In this document: in pieces, positions 6,944 through 15,373 of the stretch | How positions within the stretch are numbered: position 1 is the stretch's first letter | Layout: each line of letters starts with the position of its first letter | Source: Candidatus Arcticimaribacter sp. | Lineage (GTDB): Bacteria; Bacteroidota; Bacteroidia; Flavobacteriales; Flavobacteriaceae | NCBI GenBank assembly: GCA_011526275.1 | Contig: WTJP01000166.1 | Coordinates: 20,899 to 41,095 of the forward strand | Length of the DNA: 20,197 bases | Direction: 5' to 3' | Made by a program: the position numbers and the translations under genes | Notes under the pieces: model-generated | The model's input: only the letters and a program-made list of their open reading frames with translations | Databases searched by the model: none | Told to the model about the DNA's origin: nothing

Positions 6944-7453
6944 ATGAATTATCTGGATTTGATTTTGGGCGGACTCATTGCCTATGGTGCCGTGAAAGGA
7001 TTTTTCAAAGGCCTAATCATTGAAGCTGCATCGCTATTGGCGCTCCTTTTGGGCGTGGTGTGTGCTTTGTTGTTTTCTGCAGCCTTGGGCGATCTCTTAG
7101 CCACCTATTTCAAGGATAGTCCCCTCCCACCGGCTGGGGTGATCTTTATTGGGATTTTTATCGCCGTTATCATTGCCGTAAACCTCTTGGCTAAGGGCAT
7201 AACCAAAATCTTGAAAATGGCAGCCTTAGGGTTTGTTAATCGGGTTTTTGGGGCTTTGTTTGGCGGACTTAAATTTGCGCTAGCCCTTAGTGCTTTACTG
7301 CTATTAATCGACCAATTCTCCTTTCTATTCCAGTATTTCGATACGGAAATTCTAGACGAATCTTACCTCTATGAACCCTTGAAGTCTTTGGGTGAAATTA
7401 TGTTTGAATGGCTGCTCGAGCAGAAAGAAGACTTCCCGCAGGAATTAATTTAA
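6944..7453 (+). CDS. CvpA family membrane protein
   Basis: A 169-residue inner-membrane protein of the CvpA/colicin V production family. It opens with the typical NYLDLILGGLIAYGAVKGFFKGL, in which a short hydrophobic segment is followed by the conserved G-x-x-K-G-x-x-(K/R)-G turn. Further hydrophobic segments lie at about residues 26-48, 63-85 and 98-122, including GFVNRVFGALFGGLK, the other family hallmark. The C-terminal 45 residues are acidic and probably cytoplasmic. E. coli CvpA affects colicin V export, purF expression and bile resistance, but the molecular role is unresolved, so none is assigned here. It overlaps convergent batE by 9 bases at the 3' end and is divergent from the pheS operon, so it is likely monocistronic. 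Confidence 0.9.
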   Translation: MNYLDLILGGLIAYGAVKGFFKGLIIEAASLLALLLGVVCALLFSAALGDLLATYFKDSPLPPAGVIFIGIFIAVIIAVNLLAKGITKILKMAALGFVNRVFGALFGGLKFALALSALLLLIDQFSFLFQYFDTEILDESYLYEPLKSLGEIMFEWLLEQKEDFPQELI

Positions 7454-8194
7454 GGACTTAAAAGCGCTGTTTTCTATCCAGCCTTCCGAACCGTTAGCGA
7501 TGCGAATTTTCGACCAGCCTTCCAAGGCATCGACCACTTCTAGCTTGGTCCCTTCATGCAATAAAAATAAGATTTCAGCGCGCTTGTTGGGTTCTCCCCA
7601 TATCTCGATTTCTTTGGCAAAGATCACCCCGTATTCTTGGTTCGCTAGAGCAGATTTTTGTTGACTTAAGCCTAAACTCAAAAAAGTGGAAAGTAAGAAC
7701 AATGAACCTAAAACAAAGAAGACTCTCTTGGGTAACATGCCTTTACTCAAACGATACACCAAAAAGAACAGGAGTGTCAACCAAGCTAGGCTAAGGCTAA
7801 TGTAAGCCCATTGGTCAAGACTAAAGGATTGGAGTAAGCCCGATTGTAGCTGTTCTATTTGTGTTTGGGGGAGATTCTCGATCGCATCCAGTGTCATGTT
7901 CCCGGCAAAAGCAGCGTTGTTTTGAATCGCTTCATCGCCAGGAGCCAAGCGCTTGGCTTGCTCAAAATAGTAGACACTCTCCGCAGCATTTCCCAGTCGA
8001 TAGTGTGCATTCCCCAAATTGAAATACAGGGCATCACTGTGTACATTTTCAGCCAAAATCAATTCGTATTTTTCAATGGCCAATGCGTAATTCCCGCCGT
8101 TGTAGGCTGCGTTTCCTTGTTGGAATAATTCTGCTGGAGTTTGCGAAAAAAGCAAAAACGGAAACAGCAAGAAAATAAATTTTAACCCTCTCAT
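7445..8194 (-). CDS. batE: BatE: TPR and SH3-domain membrane protein of the Bat operon
   Basis: Last gene of the Bat operon. The 249-residue protein has a signal-like N-terminus (1-17), two tetratricopeptide units at about 20-90 (ELFQQGNAAYNGGNYALAIEKY and ALYFNLGNAHYRLGNAAESV), two membrane segments near 127-147 and 156-175, and a bacterial SH3-like domain at about 185-247 with KLEVVDALEGWSKIRIANG and EGWIENSAF. The TPR and SH3 parts should both lie outside the cytoplasm and serve protein or cell-wall contacts. Its ATG overlaps the batD stop (ATGA), indicating coupled translation, and its 3' end overlaps cvpA by 9 bases. In Bacteroides fragilis bat genes influence oxygen tolerance; a specific role for BatE is not known. 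Confidence 0.9.
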   Translation of the reverse strand: MRGLKFIFLLFPFLLFSQTPAELFQQGNAAYNGGNYALAIEKYELILAENVHSDALYFNLGNAHYRLGNAAESVYYFEQAKRLAPGDEAIQNNAAFAGNMTLDAIENLPQTQIEQLQSGLLQSFSLDQWAYISLSLAWLTLLFFLVYRLSKGMLPKRVFFVLGSLFLLSTFLSLGLSQQKSALANQEYGVIFAKEIEIWGEPNKRAEILFLLHEGTKLEVVDALEGWSKIRIANGSEGWIENSAFKSLN

Positions 8195-9960
8195 ATTTCT
8201 CGATCTAATGCAGTTATTACGGTTAAAGCCATATCAAAATCTTCTTGCATACGCACCGCTGTAGAAGGGGCATAACGTGCTGCTTCACATTTTTCCAACA
8301 CCGAAATAAAGTTGGTGATATTGCTTTCACTTGCTTTTTTCTCTTTCAACAAACTGCCCATACGGTCTTTTGAAAAATCGGTCGTTTCAATGGAGAGCTT
8401 TGCTTTCAAATAATTGTGCAACGCACGTTCAAGGGCGTCGTAAAACTGTCCCTTGTCGCCCAGTACTTTCTTCGCTGAACTGAGGTATTTCTTGGCCAAA
8501 CGCGCTGCTAATTTCTGTTTACGGCTAATGGGATCCACCGTAGTGTTTTCGATTTTTCGCAAGACCAACAGTACTAGTACAAAGAGCAGCAATGGGGTGA
8601 ATAACCACAACCAAAAACGCTGAGAACCGTAGAAAGAATCTACTTCCATAGGGAGTAGTTCAGTCTCCAATTTGATAAAATCAAAGGTGGGGGCATCCAA
8701 AACGGTTGACTTGATTTGTGGGCGATTTTGTTGGGGTGTTGCAGCTGCCGCCACTGGCCCTTCATAAACATCGATCAAGGTCTCATTGGAACGCAAGCGC
8801 ACATATTCTTCTTTTACTGGATCAAAGAAACTAAACTGCACCGCTGGGATGGGGTAATTTCCTTGAAACTGCGGGACTACGGTATACACATCTTCGATGC
8901 TCCCCTGCATCCCCAAAAGGTTGGTCTTAACCGTTTCTTTGTGCTCTGGCTCATAGACTTCCAAAGAGCTAGGAGCATTGAACTTGGGAAGGCTAAATAA
9001 CTTTAAATTACCTCGTCCGGCTACTTTTACGGTCGCTTGAAAAGATTCCGACGATTTTAATTCGGTCTTGTTGTAGCGCACATTTAAATCGAATTGCCCT
9101 ACGGCGCCATCAAAATCGTCTGGTCGCCCAGCAAGCGGCAATGGTCGCACTTTAATGGTGCGTTTCCCTGCCGTAATAACCTTGGGAGTTTTTTGGTAGA
9201 TGCGGTTCCCAAAAATATCACGGCGGTTAGTGGGAACATCAACCGAAACGTTCAAGGTGAGCGGTTCTAATACTAAGGTTCCCGACTTTTGTGGATACAA
9301 AACCGTTTTACGCCAAGTCACATAATTGTAGGGCTGTCCTTTGAATTCTCCACGTTGGATTTCCAATTTTTCAATGGGAATTTGGTGGCTCCAAAAATCG
9401 GTGTACTTGGGCATTTCTACCTCATTGACGTTGTACACACTAATTTCAGAAGAGAAGTAGAGTTTATACTGTACACTTAGGGCTTCATTGAGGTAAGGAT
9501 TTGTCTTTGAAACTTCGGCCACCAAATGCAAATTATCGTCTACAATGGCATTGGCTCGGGCTTGCGGACTGTTGGGATTATTTACCGCCTCGGTTACTTG
9601 TACTGCTACTGGGGTAGTTTTATACACCTCCCCTTCAATTTCTATGGTGGCTTGCCCAATGGTGATTTTCCCCTTTCGATTAGGGGTTAAAAAATAGGTG
9701 TAGGACTTCGAAAAACTGCGCTTTCCATTTACCCAACTGTTACTGACCGATTGGTTGGGACCTCCCACCACGGTGAATCCTTCAAATGCAGGTGGATTAA
9801 AATTATCTCCGTCTTGGTTCATGGAAAAGCTCACCCGCAAGCGTTCGTTTAAGCCCAAACGGTTTTTACTCACCTTGGCTTCAAAACTTACCTGCGCAGC
9901 AACCGCCTGCCCTAAAAGCAGCATAAAAAATACGAGTAAAAAACGACCGCTATTTCTCAT
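8191..9960 (-). CDS. batD: BatD: large exported, membrane-anchored beta protein
   Basis: The 589-residue product matches the BatD (oxygen tolerance) family in order and length. A signal peptide ends near residue 22 (AVAA|QVSF). The extracytoplasmic region, about 23-445, consists of repeated beta-sandwich units. The first includes NRLGLNERLRVSF and FEGFTVVGGPNQSVS, the family's most recognisable stretch, and a later one includes GRGNLKLFSLPKF. One membrane segment lies at about 449-468, followed by a cytoplasmic basic helical tail of about 120 residues with a YDALERALHNYLKAKL stretch. The protein probably scaffolds the Bat complex at the inner membrane. It starts 6 bases after the batC stop and overlaps batE by 4 bases. 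Assignment is firm; the activity is not established. Confidence 0.93.
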   Translation of the reverse strand: MRNSGRFLLVFFMLLLGQAVAAQVSFEAKVSKNRLGLNERLRVSFSMNQDGDNFNPPAFEGFTVVGGPNQSVSNSWVNGKRSFSKSYTYFLTPNRKGKITIGQATIEIEGEVYKTTPVAVQVTEAVNNPNSPQARANAIVDDNLHLVAEVSKTNPYLNEALSVQYKLYFSSEISVYNVNEVEMPKYTDFWSHQIPIEKLEIQRGEFKGQPYNYVTWRKTVLYPQKSGTLVLEPLTLNVSVDVPTNRRDIFGNRIYQKTPKVITAGKRTIKVRPLPLAGRPDDFDGAVGQFDLNVRYNKTELKSSESFQATVKVAGRGNLKLFSLPKFNAPSSLEVYEPEHKETVKTNLLGMQGSIEDVYTVVPQFQGNYPIPAVQFSFFDPVKEEYVRLRSNETLIDVYEGPVAAAATPQQNRPQIKSTVLDAPTFDFIKLETELLPMEVDSFYGSQRFWLWLFTPLLLFVLVLLVLRKIENTTVDPISRKQKLAARLAKKYLSSAKKVLGDKGQFYDALERALHNYLKAKLSIETTDFSKDRMGSLLKEKKASESNITNFISVLEKCEAARYAPSTAVRMQEDFDMALTVITALDREI

Positions 9961-9966
9961 GTTCGC

Positions 9967-10803
9967 TTACCAATCTTTTTTGGTTTTAACGGGAATGCCT
10001 TTGGCTTTTTCCTCGTTTACTTTGTCTTGTACGTTCTTTTCCTGTTGGTTCATGGCGTCCAACAAGCTTTTAATTTGTTCGGGGGAGAGTTGACCGGGTT
10101 TGCGGGGTGGTTTTTTCTGTTCTTCCTTGTCCCCTTTCGACTCCTCTTTGTCTTTGTCTTGCTCCTTCTTGTCTTTCTCGTCTTCGCCTTCTTCCTTCTG
10201 GTCGTCTTGCTTATCCTCGTTCTCGCCCTGGTCACCTTCGTCTGAAGGTTTTTCTTTTTGGTCGCCTTCAGAATCGTCTTTGTTTTCGTCCTCCTGATCC
10301 TGCTGGTCGTTTTGGTCCTGCTGATCTTGTTGGTCTTGTTGATCCTGCTGGTCTTGTTGGTCTTGCTGTTGTTCTAACAATTCTTTTGCTAAAGCGTAAT
10401 TGTAGCGGGTTTCATCGTCGGTGGGGTTGTTGCGTAAAGCATTTTTATAGGCTTCCACTGCCTTTTCATATTGCTTTTGTTGCATAAAACTATTCCCCAT
10501 ATTATGGAAGGCCAAGTGGCGTTCCCCACGATCTTGACTGTTTTTTTGGCTTTGGAAATAACGTTGATAGGCCTGCTCATAGGCTTTAGAGCGATAGAGT
10601 GAATTCCCTATGTTGTGTTGGGCTTTGGGGTTAACTTGATTGATGGATAAGGCCTTGCGGTACTCTCCCTCTGCAGCAGCAAAAGACTCTTGCTGGTGGA
10701 GTTCATTCCCATCAGCAATTAAGTTGTTTTCCTTTTTGTCTTGCGCTTGAAGCGAAAAAAACAAGCAGGAGGCAAACACAAAAAGTAGGTACTGTGCTTT
10801 CAT
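9967..10803 (-). CDS. batC: BatC: exported TPR protein with Gln/Asp-rich and charged C-terminal tract
   Basis: The 278-residue protein has a signal peptide ending near residue 20 (FSLQA|QDKK) and three to four tetratricopeptide units over about 25-142, for example AEGEYRKALSINQVNPKAQHN and YEKAVEAYKNALRNNPTDDE. Then follows a long low-complexity tract (about 145-235): first a run of DQQ units, then Asp, Glu, Lys and Gln rich sequence. A short basic end (LSPEQIKSLLDAMNQQEKNVQDK) closes the protein and resembles the conserved end of other BatC proteins. The TPR part should bind partners in the Bat complex outside the cytoplasm; the disordered tract probably acts as a spacer. Its ATG directly abuts the batB stop codon. 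The repetitive DNA could expand or contract in frame. Confidence 0.9.
   Translation of the reverse strand: MKAQYLLFVFASCLFFSLQAQDKKENNLIADGNELHQQESFAAAEGEYRKALSINQVNPKAQHNIGNSLYRSKAYEQAYQRYFQSQKNSQDRGERHLAFHNMGNSFMQQKQYEKAVEAYKNALRNNPTDDETRYNYALAKELLEQQQDQQDQQDQQDQQDQQDQNDQQDQEDENKDDSEGDQKEKPSDEGDQGENEDKQDDQKEEGEDEKDKKEQDKDKEESKGDKEEQKKPPRKPGQLSPEQIKSLLDAMNQQEKNVQDKVNEEKAKGIPVKTKKDW
10296..10367 (-). repeat. 9-bp tandem repeat within batC, about eight units
   Basis: Eight imperfect units of the pattern GATCCTGCT / GGTCTTGTT (plus strand) lie head to tail and encode Asp-Gln-Gln repeats in BatC. Unit length is a multiple of three, so copy-number changes would alter linker length without breaking the frame. 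Third-position variation between units (CTG versus TTG, GAT versus GGT) shows the array is not freshly duplicated. Confidence 0.85.
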
Positions 10804-11850
10804 CTAGGCAGCTTCTTTTTCATTAAACAAATTCAACTTGGCAATCCACTGGGTGCGGGTTTCGAATACCAAGACGTCGATCAAAAATAAAAGGAATCCC
10901 GCAATCAAAAAAGGCTGGAAGCGGTCTTTATAGCTCACAAACTTTTTTGCTTCAAATTCTTTCTTTTCCATTTGTTTGAGTTCCTCGCGCACAAAAGCCA
11001 AAACAGCTTGGGTATCATTTCCGTCGAGATAACTGGCATTGGTCGATTCTGCGATGGACGTCAACACCTGCGCATTGCGTTGGGTAATGACCACCTCATC
11101 GTTTTCATCTTTCTTGTAGCTCTCCACAATTCCGTTGCGCTTAATGGGAATGGGTGCGCCCTTCTCGGTTCCCACACCTAAACCATATACTTTTATCCCC
11201 AAAGCATTGGCGCGCTGTGCAGCATCGATGGTACCGTCTTCGGCATGGTCTTCCCCATCTGATAAAATAAACACCACGCGATTGGTTTGTTCTTCATCGT
11301 CAAAATAAGTGGAAGCCAAATCGATGGCGGCGTCGATAGCTGTTCCTTGGGAGGAAAGCATATCGGTATTTAAGGCTTGTAAAAACATTTTAGCCGCGCC
11401 ATAGTCGGTTGTAATGGGCAATTGTGGAACAGCCTGAGCGGCATAGGCAATGATCCCCACCCGGTCACTAGCCAAGTCGTTGAGCAAAGCAGAAACTAAA
11501 CGCTTGGCTTTCTCTAAACGGTTGGGAGCAATGTCTTCTGCCAACATACTTTTAGAAACATCTATGGCGAAAACGATGTCCACTCCTTCCCGCTTAACGG
11601 TTTCCAACTGCGTTCCAATTTTTGGATTCACCAAGCCAATAACCAAACAGCTAAAACCAAGGCTGAGCAAAACCAACTTTAAAAAAGGTTTAAAACGGGA
11701 ACGGTTGGGACTTAAAGCATCTAAAATCTTAGACGAAGCAAAAGTAGCTTGGGTTTTCTTCTTCCAATTGCTCACCCATAAATAGCCCAGCCACAAGATG
11801 GGTAGCAAAGCAAAGGCATAGAAATAAGTGGTCTCGTCGAGTTGATACAT
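10804..11850 (-). CDS. batB: BatB: membrane-anchored von Willebrand A domain protein
   Basis: The 348-residue protein has two N-terminal membrane segments (about 9-26 and 56-75), a VWA domain (about 88-290) and a third membrane segment near 313-332. The metal-ion-dependent adhesion site is complete: DVSKS at 97-101, T170 in SQGTAID, and D188 in FILSDGEDH. VWA domains bind protein partners through a divalent metal, so it probably interacts with BatA, BatC/BatD or an external ligand. SDGEDH and the GLGVGTEKGAPIP stretch are typical of BatB. It starts one base into the batA stop (TAATG), giving translational coupling, and its TAG stop directly abuts batC. Confidence 0.93.
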   Translation of the reverse strand: MYQLDETTYFYAFALLPILWLGYLWVSNWKKKTQATFASSKILDALSPNRSRFKPFLKLVLLSLGFSCLVIGLVNPKIGTQLETVKREGVDIVFAIDVSKSMLAEDIAPNRLEKAKRLVSALLNDLASDRVGIIAYAAQAVPQLPITTDYGAAKMFLQALNTDMLSSQGTAIDAAIDLASTYFDDEEQTNRVVFILSDGEDHAEDGTIDAAQRANALGIKVYGLGVGTEKGAPIPIKRNGIVESYKKDENDEVVITQRNAQVLTSIAESTNASYLDGNDTQAVLAFVREELKQMEKKEFEAKKFVSYKDRFQPFLIAGFLLFLIDVLVFETRTQWIAKLNLFNEKEAA

Positions 11851-12854
11851 TAAATAAAACTTCTAAAAATACTGTTCTTTAACAACCACTCTACAAATAA
11901 CAAGGCCATGGCAAGTAAGACAAGGGCACGGTACTTCTCTTCGTAGTTGTAGTATTTAAATTCCTCAATTTCAGTTTTCTCCAATTTATTAATTTCTTCA
12001 TAAATCGAGGCCAAACTGCTGTTGTCGGTCGCTCTAAAATAGAGTCCTCCGGTAGTTTCAGCGATGGTTTTGAGTAGTTCTTCGTCGATCTCCACCTTGG
12101 TCATGCCGTACTGAAACTTCCCGTTGGGAAGTATGCCCACCGGTGCGCGGGCGTTTCCATTGCTCCCCAAACCAATGGTATAGGTTTTGATTTCAAATTC
12201 CACGGCCAATTCGGTTGCAATTTTTGGGTCGATAAAGCCCGAATTGTTGACTCCATCGGTAAGCAAAATAATGACTTTACTCTTCGCGCGACTGTCTTTT
12301 AAACGATTCACTGCCGTAGCCAAGCCCATCCCAATGGCAGTACCGTCGTTAATGATACCGTCGAAGCGAATTTCATTCAAAGCGTTTTGCACGATGCGTT
12401 TATCGCTGGTAATTGGGGTTTTGGTATAGCTTTCTCCTGCATAAACCACAAGACCAATCCGGTCGGTGCGGCGCTGCTGTATAAAGTCGGCTGCTACATT
12501 TTTAAGGGCCGTCAAGCGGTTGGGTTTAAGGTCCTGTGCCAACATACTGGAAGAAACATCGATAGCCATTACAATGTCGATTCCCTTGTTGGTTTTGGTA
12601 CGGGTAGAAACATCGACTGTTTGCGGACGTGCTGCCGCCACTACCAATAAACTCAAAGCCAACACCCGAAAGACAAACAACAGCGGGTAGAGCTTCACCC
12701 AGAGCGAAGTCGCTCCTTGGAAGCCCGCCAAACTAGATAGCGAAAGTCGCGCTTGCTGCTGCTTGCTTTTGTACACATACCACACACACAAAGGCAGCAG
12801 GAGCAAAAGGCCCCACAAATATTCTGGATTAGCAAATTGTATCTCGCGCAACAC
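11850..12854 (-). CDS. batA: BatA: membrane-anchored von Willebrand A domain protein, GTG start
   Basis: The 334-residue protein has the same plan as BatB: two N-terminal membrane segments (about 13-27 and 55-75), a VWA domain (about 90-290) and a C-terminal segment near 308-326. The MIDAS residues are D99, S101 and S103 in AIDVSSSM, T172 in NDGTAIG, and D200 in ILLTDGVNNSG, so metal binding should be intact. The start codon is GTG at 12854, one base after the stop of the preceding gene. The next ATG lies well inside the domain region, so GTG is required to keep the first membrane helix (FANPEYLWGLLLLLPL). The GTG may lower its translation relative to BatB. It ends with TAATG coupling to batB. 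Confidence 0.93.
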   Translation of the reverse strand: MLREIQFANPEYLWGLLLLLPLCVWYVYKSKQQQARLSLSSLAGFQGATSLWVKLYPLLFVFRVLALSLLVVAAARPQTVDVSTRTKTNKGIDIVMAIDVSSSMLAQDLKPNRLTALKNVAADFIQQRRTDRIGLVVYAGESYTKTPITSDKRIVQNALNEIRFDGIINDGTAIGMGLATAVNRLKDSRAKSKVIILLTDGVNNSGFIDPKIATELAVEFEIKTYTIGLGSNGNARAPVGILPNGKFQYGMTKVEIDEELLKTIAETTGGLYFRATDNSSLASIYEEINKLEKTEIEEFKYYNYEEKYRALVLLAMALLFVEWLLKNSIFRSFI

Positions 12855-12855
12855 C

Positions 12856-14472
12856 TTATAGCTCTTTTATGATTTCCAATGAATTTAAAATGCGTTCTTC
12901 TATCGCCTCCCCATAACGATCTTCTTTGGGGTAAATTATTTTCAATTCTACGGTAGATGTCTCAAATGGGAAAATGACAGAAACGAACCGGCAACGAAGG
13001 GATTCTTGTCCTTCTTGGGTTAAATCTAAGGAGCCTGTCATCTTCAAGGCCTCGGTTCCGTCAGCCGAAGTAAAGTTGTCGTTCTGCACCAAAAGATTGG
13101 TCGCACCAAGGGCTTTGTATCGTTCAACAGCCGCATCTAAAATCTCCCGTGCTGCAGCCTCTTGCTCTTCTTGGCTGCTTTCTTTTTTATCTTCTTCGGG
13201 GCTACGTTTTTCAAAAAAGAGCTGACTGTATACTCCTTCAAAAGGATTTCCACCGTTGTAAATAGCGGTTAATGAAGTTGAAGCAGGGTTGCGCAACAGT
13301 ACCTCGGGGGTTTGAAGTTGAACAGGCGGAGTACCGTATTGGCTTTGCACCCAAGTTCCGTCCAATAAAACTTTAGTCGGATAGCGGAACAAGGTGTCTT
13401 TTACCGGGGTGAAACCGTAAAAAGCAATCGCCCCAATGGCTGCTAGTACAACAAGCGACAAGGAAGAAATCCCAATCAATTGAATCTTTTGCTTTCTGCG
13501 TTTGCGTTCCAATTCCCGCTGGAACGCTGCCGTAGCTTCTAATTCTTCTTGAGTTGGTTCAGGTAAGGCCTCCTTGGTTTCGATCACCACTTGCTCGACC
13601 ATTTTTCTATCTTGGGTCGCTATTCCAATAGCAGGAGCGGAACGAGCAAACTTTACCAAATCGGCATTTTGCAACACCTTTTTAAGGTTGTTCAAGGTCT
13701 CAAGACTCAAATCCAAAGTCCCAGCATCTTTTCGCAATTCGAGCTTTTCGAGCAACTCGTCAGAAGTACTTTCCAAGGCGTCAATGGCGGCCTCTTCTTC
13801 TAAATAACGACGAACGACATCCGTCAATCGAGAATAGTACTGCTTGTATTCTTCCTGCGCCGTAGGAAGTTGATCTTCAAGGGCCTTTAATTCCTGTAGG
13901 GCGCGATCAAAAGGGGGAATCTCTTCCAAAAGCGCTTCTTTCTTCTTTTGGTATTGCTTGTTTAGATAATACAACAGCCCAAGCAGCAAAAAGAAAACCA
14001 CGCCCCAAATGATGTTTTTAATTAGTTGAGTATAGGAACGCTCAACTTCTTGAATGGGTTTAATATCGAACAGGGGTTGTTTGAGGGTGTCCACCACTAC
14101 GGTAGCTACTTGAATAGCGACCGAGTCAGAGAATTTTGAAAATCCATCGACGGTGATTTTCTGTGGGGGAATCCAATAGGCTCCCGAGTCGAACTGGATA
14201 AGGGCATAACGCTTGGTGTAAAGGTAATGCTGTTGTGCCCGCAGGGTGTCGATGGGCGACTCCTCGATAATTTCGAAAGGAAGGAATTGAGGCTCTGGCG
14301 GAAATTCCACCATGGAAAGCGAATCGGTTTTTACCTGCAAGGTGAGGTTGATTTGTTCCCCAATGCGGACTTGGGTAGAATCTACCGCAGTAGTTACTGC
14401 AGCCCCCAATTGAGCAGTGCTCCATTGAAAAGCGCAACAAACGACCCATAAAACGAAAAGCTGTTTCTTCAT
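12856..14472 (-). CDS. Bat-operon membrane protein with BatD-like, DUF4381-like and unassigned C-terminal parts
   Basis: This 538-residue protein fills the slot between DUF58 and batA. A signal peptide (1-20, WSTA|QLGA) leads to a beta domain (about 22-145) that resembles the first BatD unit: DSTQVRIGEQINLTLQV, LPFEIIEE and a YTKRYALIQFDSGAYWIPP stretch. Membrane segment 1 is at 151-170. A cytoplasmic helical region follows (about 172-325) with PPFDRALQELKALE, YYSRLTDVVRRYLEEE and a long charged linker; this looks like DUF4381, the small membrane protein at this position in proteobacterial Bat loci. Membrane segment 2 is at 330-352, and an external domain of about 185 residues ends the protein. 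I do not recognise that last domain. It starts 3 bases after DUF58 and ends 1 base before batA. Domain resemblance was judged by eye. Confidence 0.75.
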   Translation of the reverse strand: MKKQLFVLWVVCCAFQWSTAQLGAAVTTAVDSTQVRIGEQINLTLQVKTDSLSMVEFPPEPQFLPFEIIEESPIDTLRAQQHYLYTKRYALIQFDSGAYWIPPQKITVDGFSKFSDSVAIQVATVVVDTLKQPLFDIKPIQEVERSYTQLIKNIIWGVVFFLLLGLLYYLNKQYQKKKEALLEEIPPFDRALQELKALEDQLPTAQEEYKQYYSRLTDVVRRYLEEEAAIDALESTSDELLEKLELRKDAGTLDLSLETLNNLKKVLQNADLVKFARSAPAIGIATQDRKMVEQVVIETKEALPEPTQEELEATAAFQRELERKRRKQKIQLIGISSLSLVVLAAIGAIAFYGFTPVKDTLFRYPTKVLLDGTWVQSQYGTPPVQLQTPEVLLRNPASTSLTAIYNGGNPFEGVYSQLFFEKRSPEEDKKESSQEEQEAAAREILDAAVERYKALGATNLLVQNDNFTSADGTEALKMTGSLDLTQEGQESLRCRFVSVIFPFETSTVELKIIYPKEDRYGEAIEERILNSLEIIKEL

Positions 14473-14475
14473 TCC

Positions 14476-15342
14476 CTATATTCTCGCTTTAAAATAGCCC
14501 AACAATTTTTTGACATAACTCTCGTCCAAACGGCAGTGAATGGATCCAGCACCGTTCAGTTTAAATAAATTTTCAAAGCGTTCCCGCTGTTCGCGTTGGT
14601 GCTTTGCATAGTGTTCGCGCACCTTCCGCGAGCCGGTATTCACCCATTGGGTGGTTTGGGTTTCGTTGTCCACCATGGGTACTATCCCCAAATTGGGTAA
14701 TTCCTCTTCTAATTTATCGTACACTCGAATTCCAGTGAGGTCGTGTTTTTTTGCTGCAATACGCAAGGTTTTCTCATAGCCGCTATCCATAAAGTCGGAA
14801 AGCAGGAAAACGATGGCTTTCTTTTTTAAAATCCCCGAGAGGAAAGCCAGTGCAGCACTAATATCGGTTCCTTTGTTTTGAGGTTCAAACTCGAGTAACT
14901 CGCGAATGATTCGCAAAATATGAGAACGCCCTTTTTTAGGCGGAATAAACAACTCCACTTGATCGGAAAAAAGCAATAGTCCCACCTTGTCGTTGTTCTG
15001 CAAGGCAGAGAAAGAAAGCGTAGCGGCAATCTCGGTCAATACATCGCGTTTAAACTGTTGGGTGGTACCAAAAAATTCTGAACCACTCACGTCGATAACC
15101 AACATAAGGGTGAGTTCTCGCTCCTCTTCAAACACTTTCACAAAAGGCTCGTTGTAGCGGGCGGTTACGTTCCAGTCTATGGCACGCACATCGTCACCAA
15201 ACTGATATTGGCGCACTTCGCTAAAGGTCATCCCCCGTCCTTTAAAGGTACTGTGGTACTCGCCCCCAAAAACGTGGTCGCTCAGGCGGCGGGTTTTGAT
15301 CTCTATCTTCCGAACTTTTTTGAGTAAGTCTTTTGTCTCCAT
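14476..15342 (-). CDS. DUF58 domain protein of the Bat operon
   Basis: A soluble 288-residue protein of the DUF58 family, which is almost always found next to MoxR ATPases. The signature GDDVRAIDWNVTARYNEPFVK lies at about residues 49-69. It is followed by the partial MIDAS-like IDVSGS (D84, S86, S88) at the start of a VWA-like fold, and FLLSDFMDSG later supplies the usual acidic patch. There is no signal peptide or membrane segment, so it should act in the cytoplasm with MoxR, perhaps as adaptor or substrate-delivery factor for the membrane Bat proteins; that is inference from gene order. It is separated from moxR by 31 bases and from the next gene by 3. Confidence 0.93.
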   Translation of the reverse strand: METKDLLKKVRKIEIKTRRLSDHVFGGEYHSTFKGRGMTFSEVRQYQFGDDVRAIDWNVTARYNEPFVKVFEEERELTLMLVIDVSGSEFFGTTQQFKRDVLTEIAATLSFSALQNNDKVGLLLFSDQVELFIPPKKGRSHILRIIRELLEFEPQNKGTDISAALAFLSGILKKKAIVFLLSDFMDSGYEKTLRIAAKKHDLTGIRVYDKLEEELPNLGIVPMVDNETQTTQWVNTGSRKVREHYAKHQREQRERFENLFKLNGAGSIHCRLDESYVKKLLGYFKARI

Positions 15343-15373
15343 GCGGGAAATGCCCTCGATTTAGGCGTTGGTC

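Noticed and set aside
10296..10367. Tandem repeats as a possible CRISPR array
   Set aside because: Units are 9 bases with no spacers and are in frame within batC.
10027..10487. Hydrophobic and Ser/Leu-rich open frames on the plus strand opposite batC
   Set aside because: They are the antisense reading of the low-complexity Gln/Asp/Glu/Lys tract of BatC, whose codons lack stops in the reverse direction. No start context or homology.
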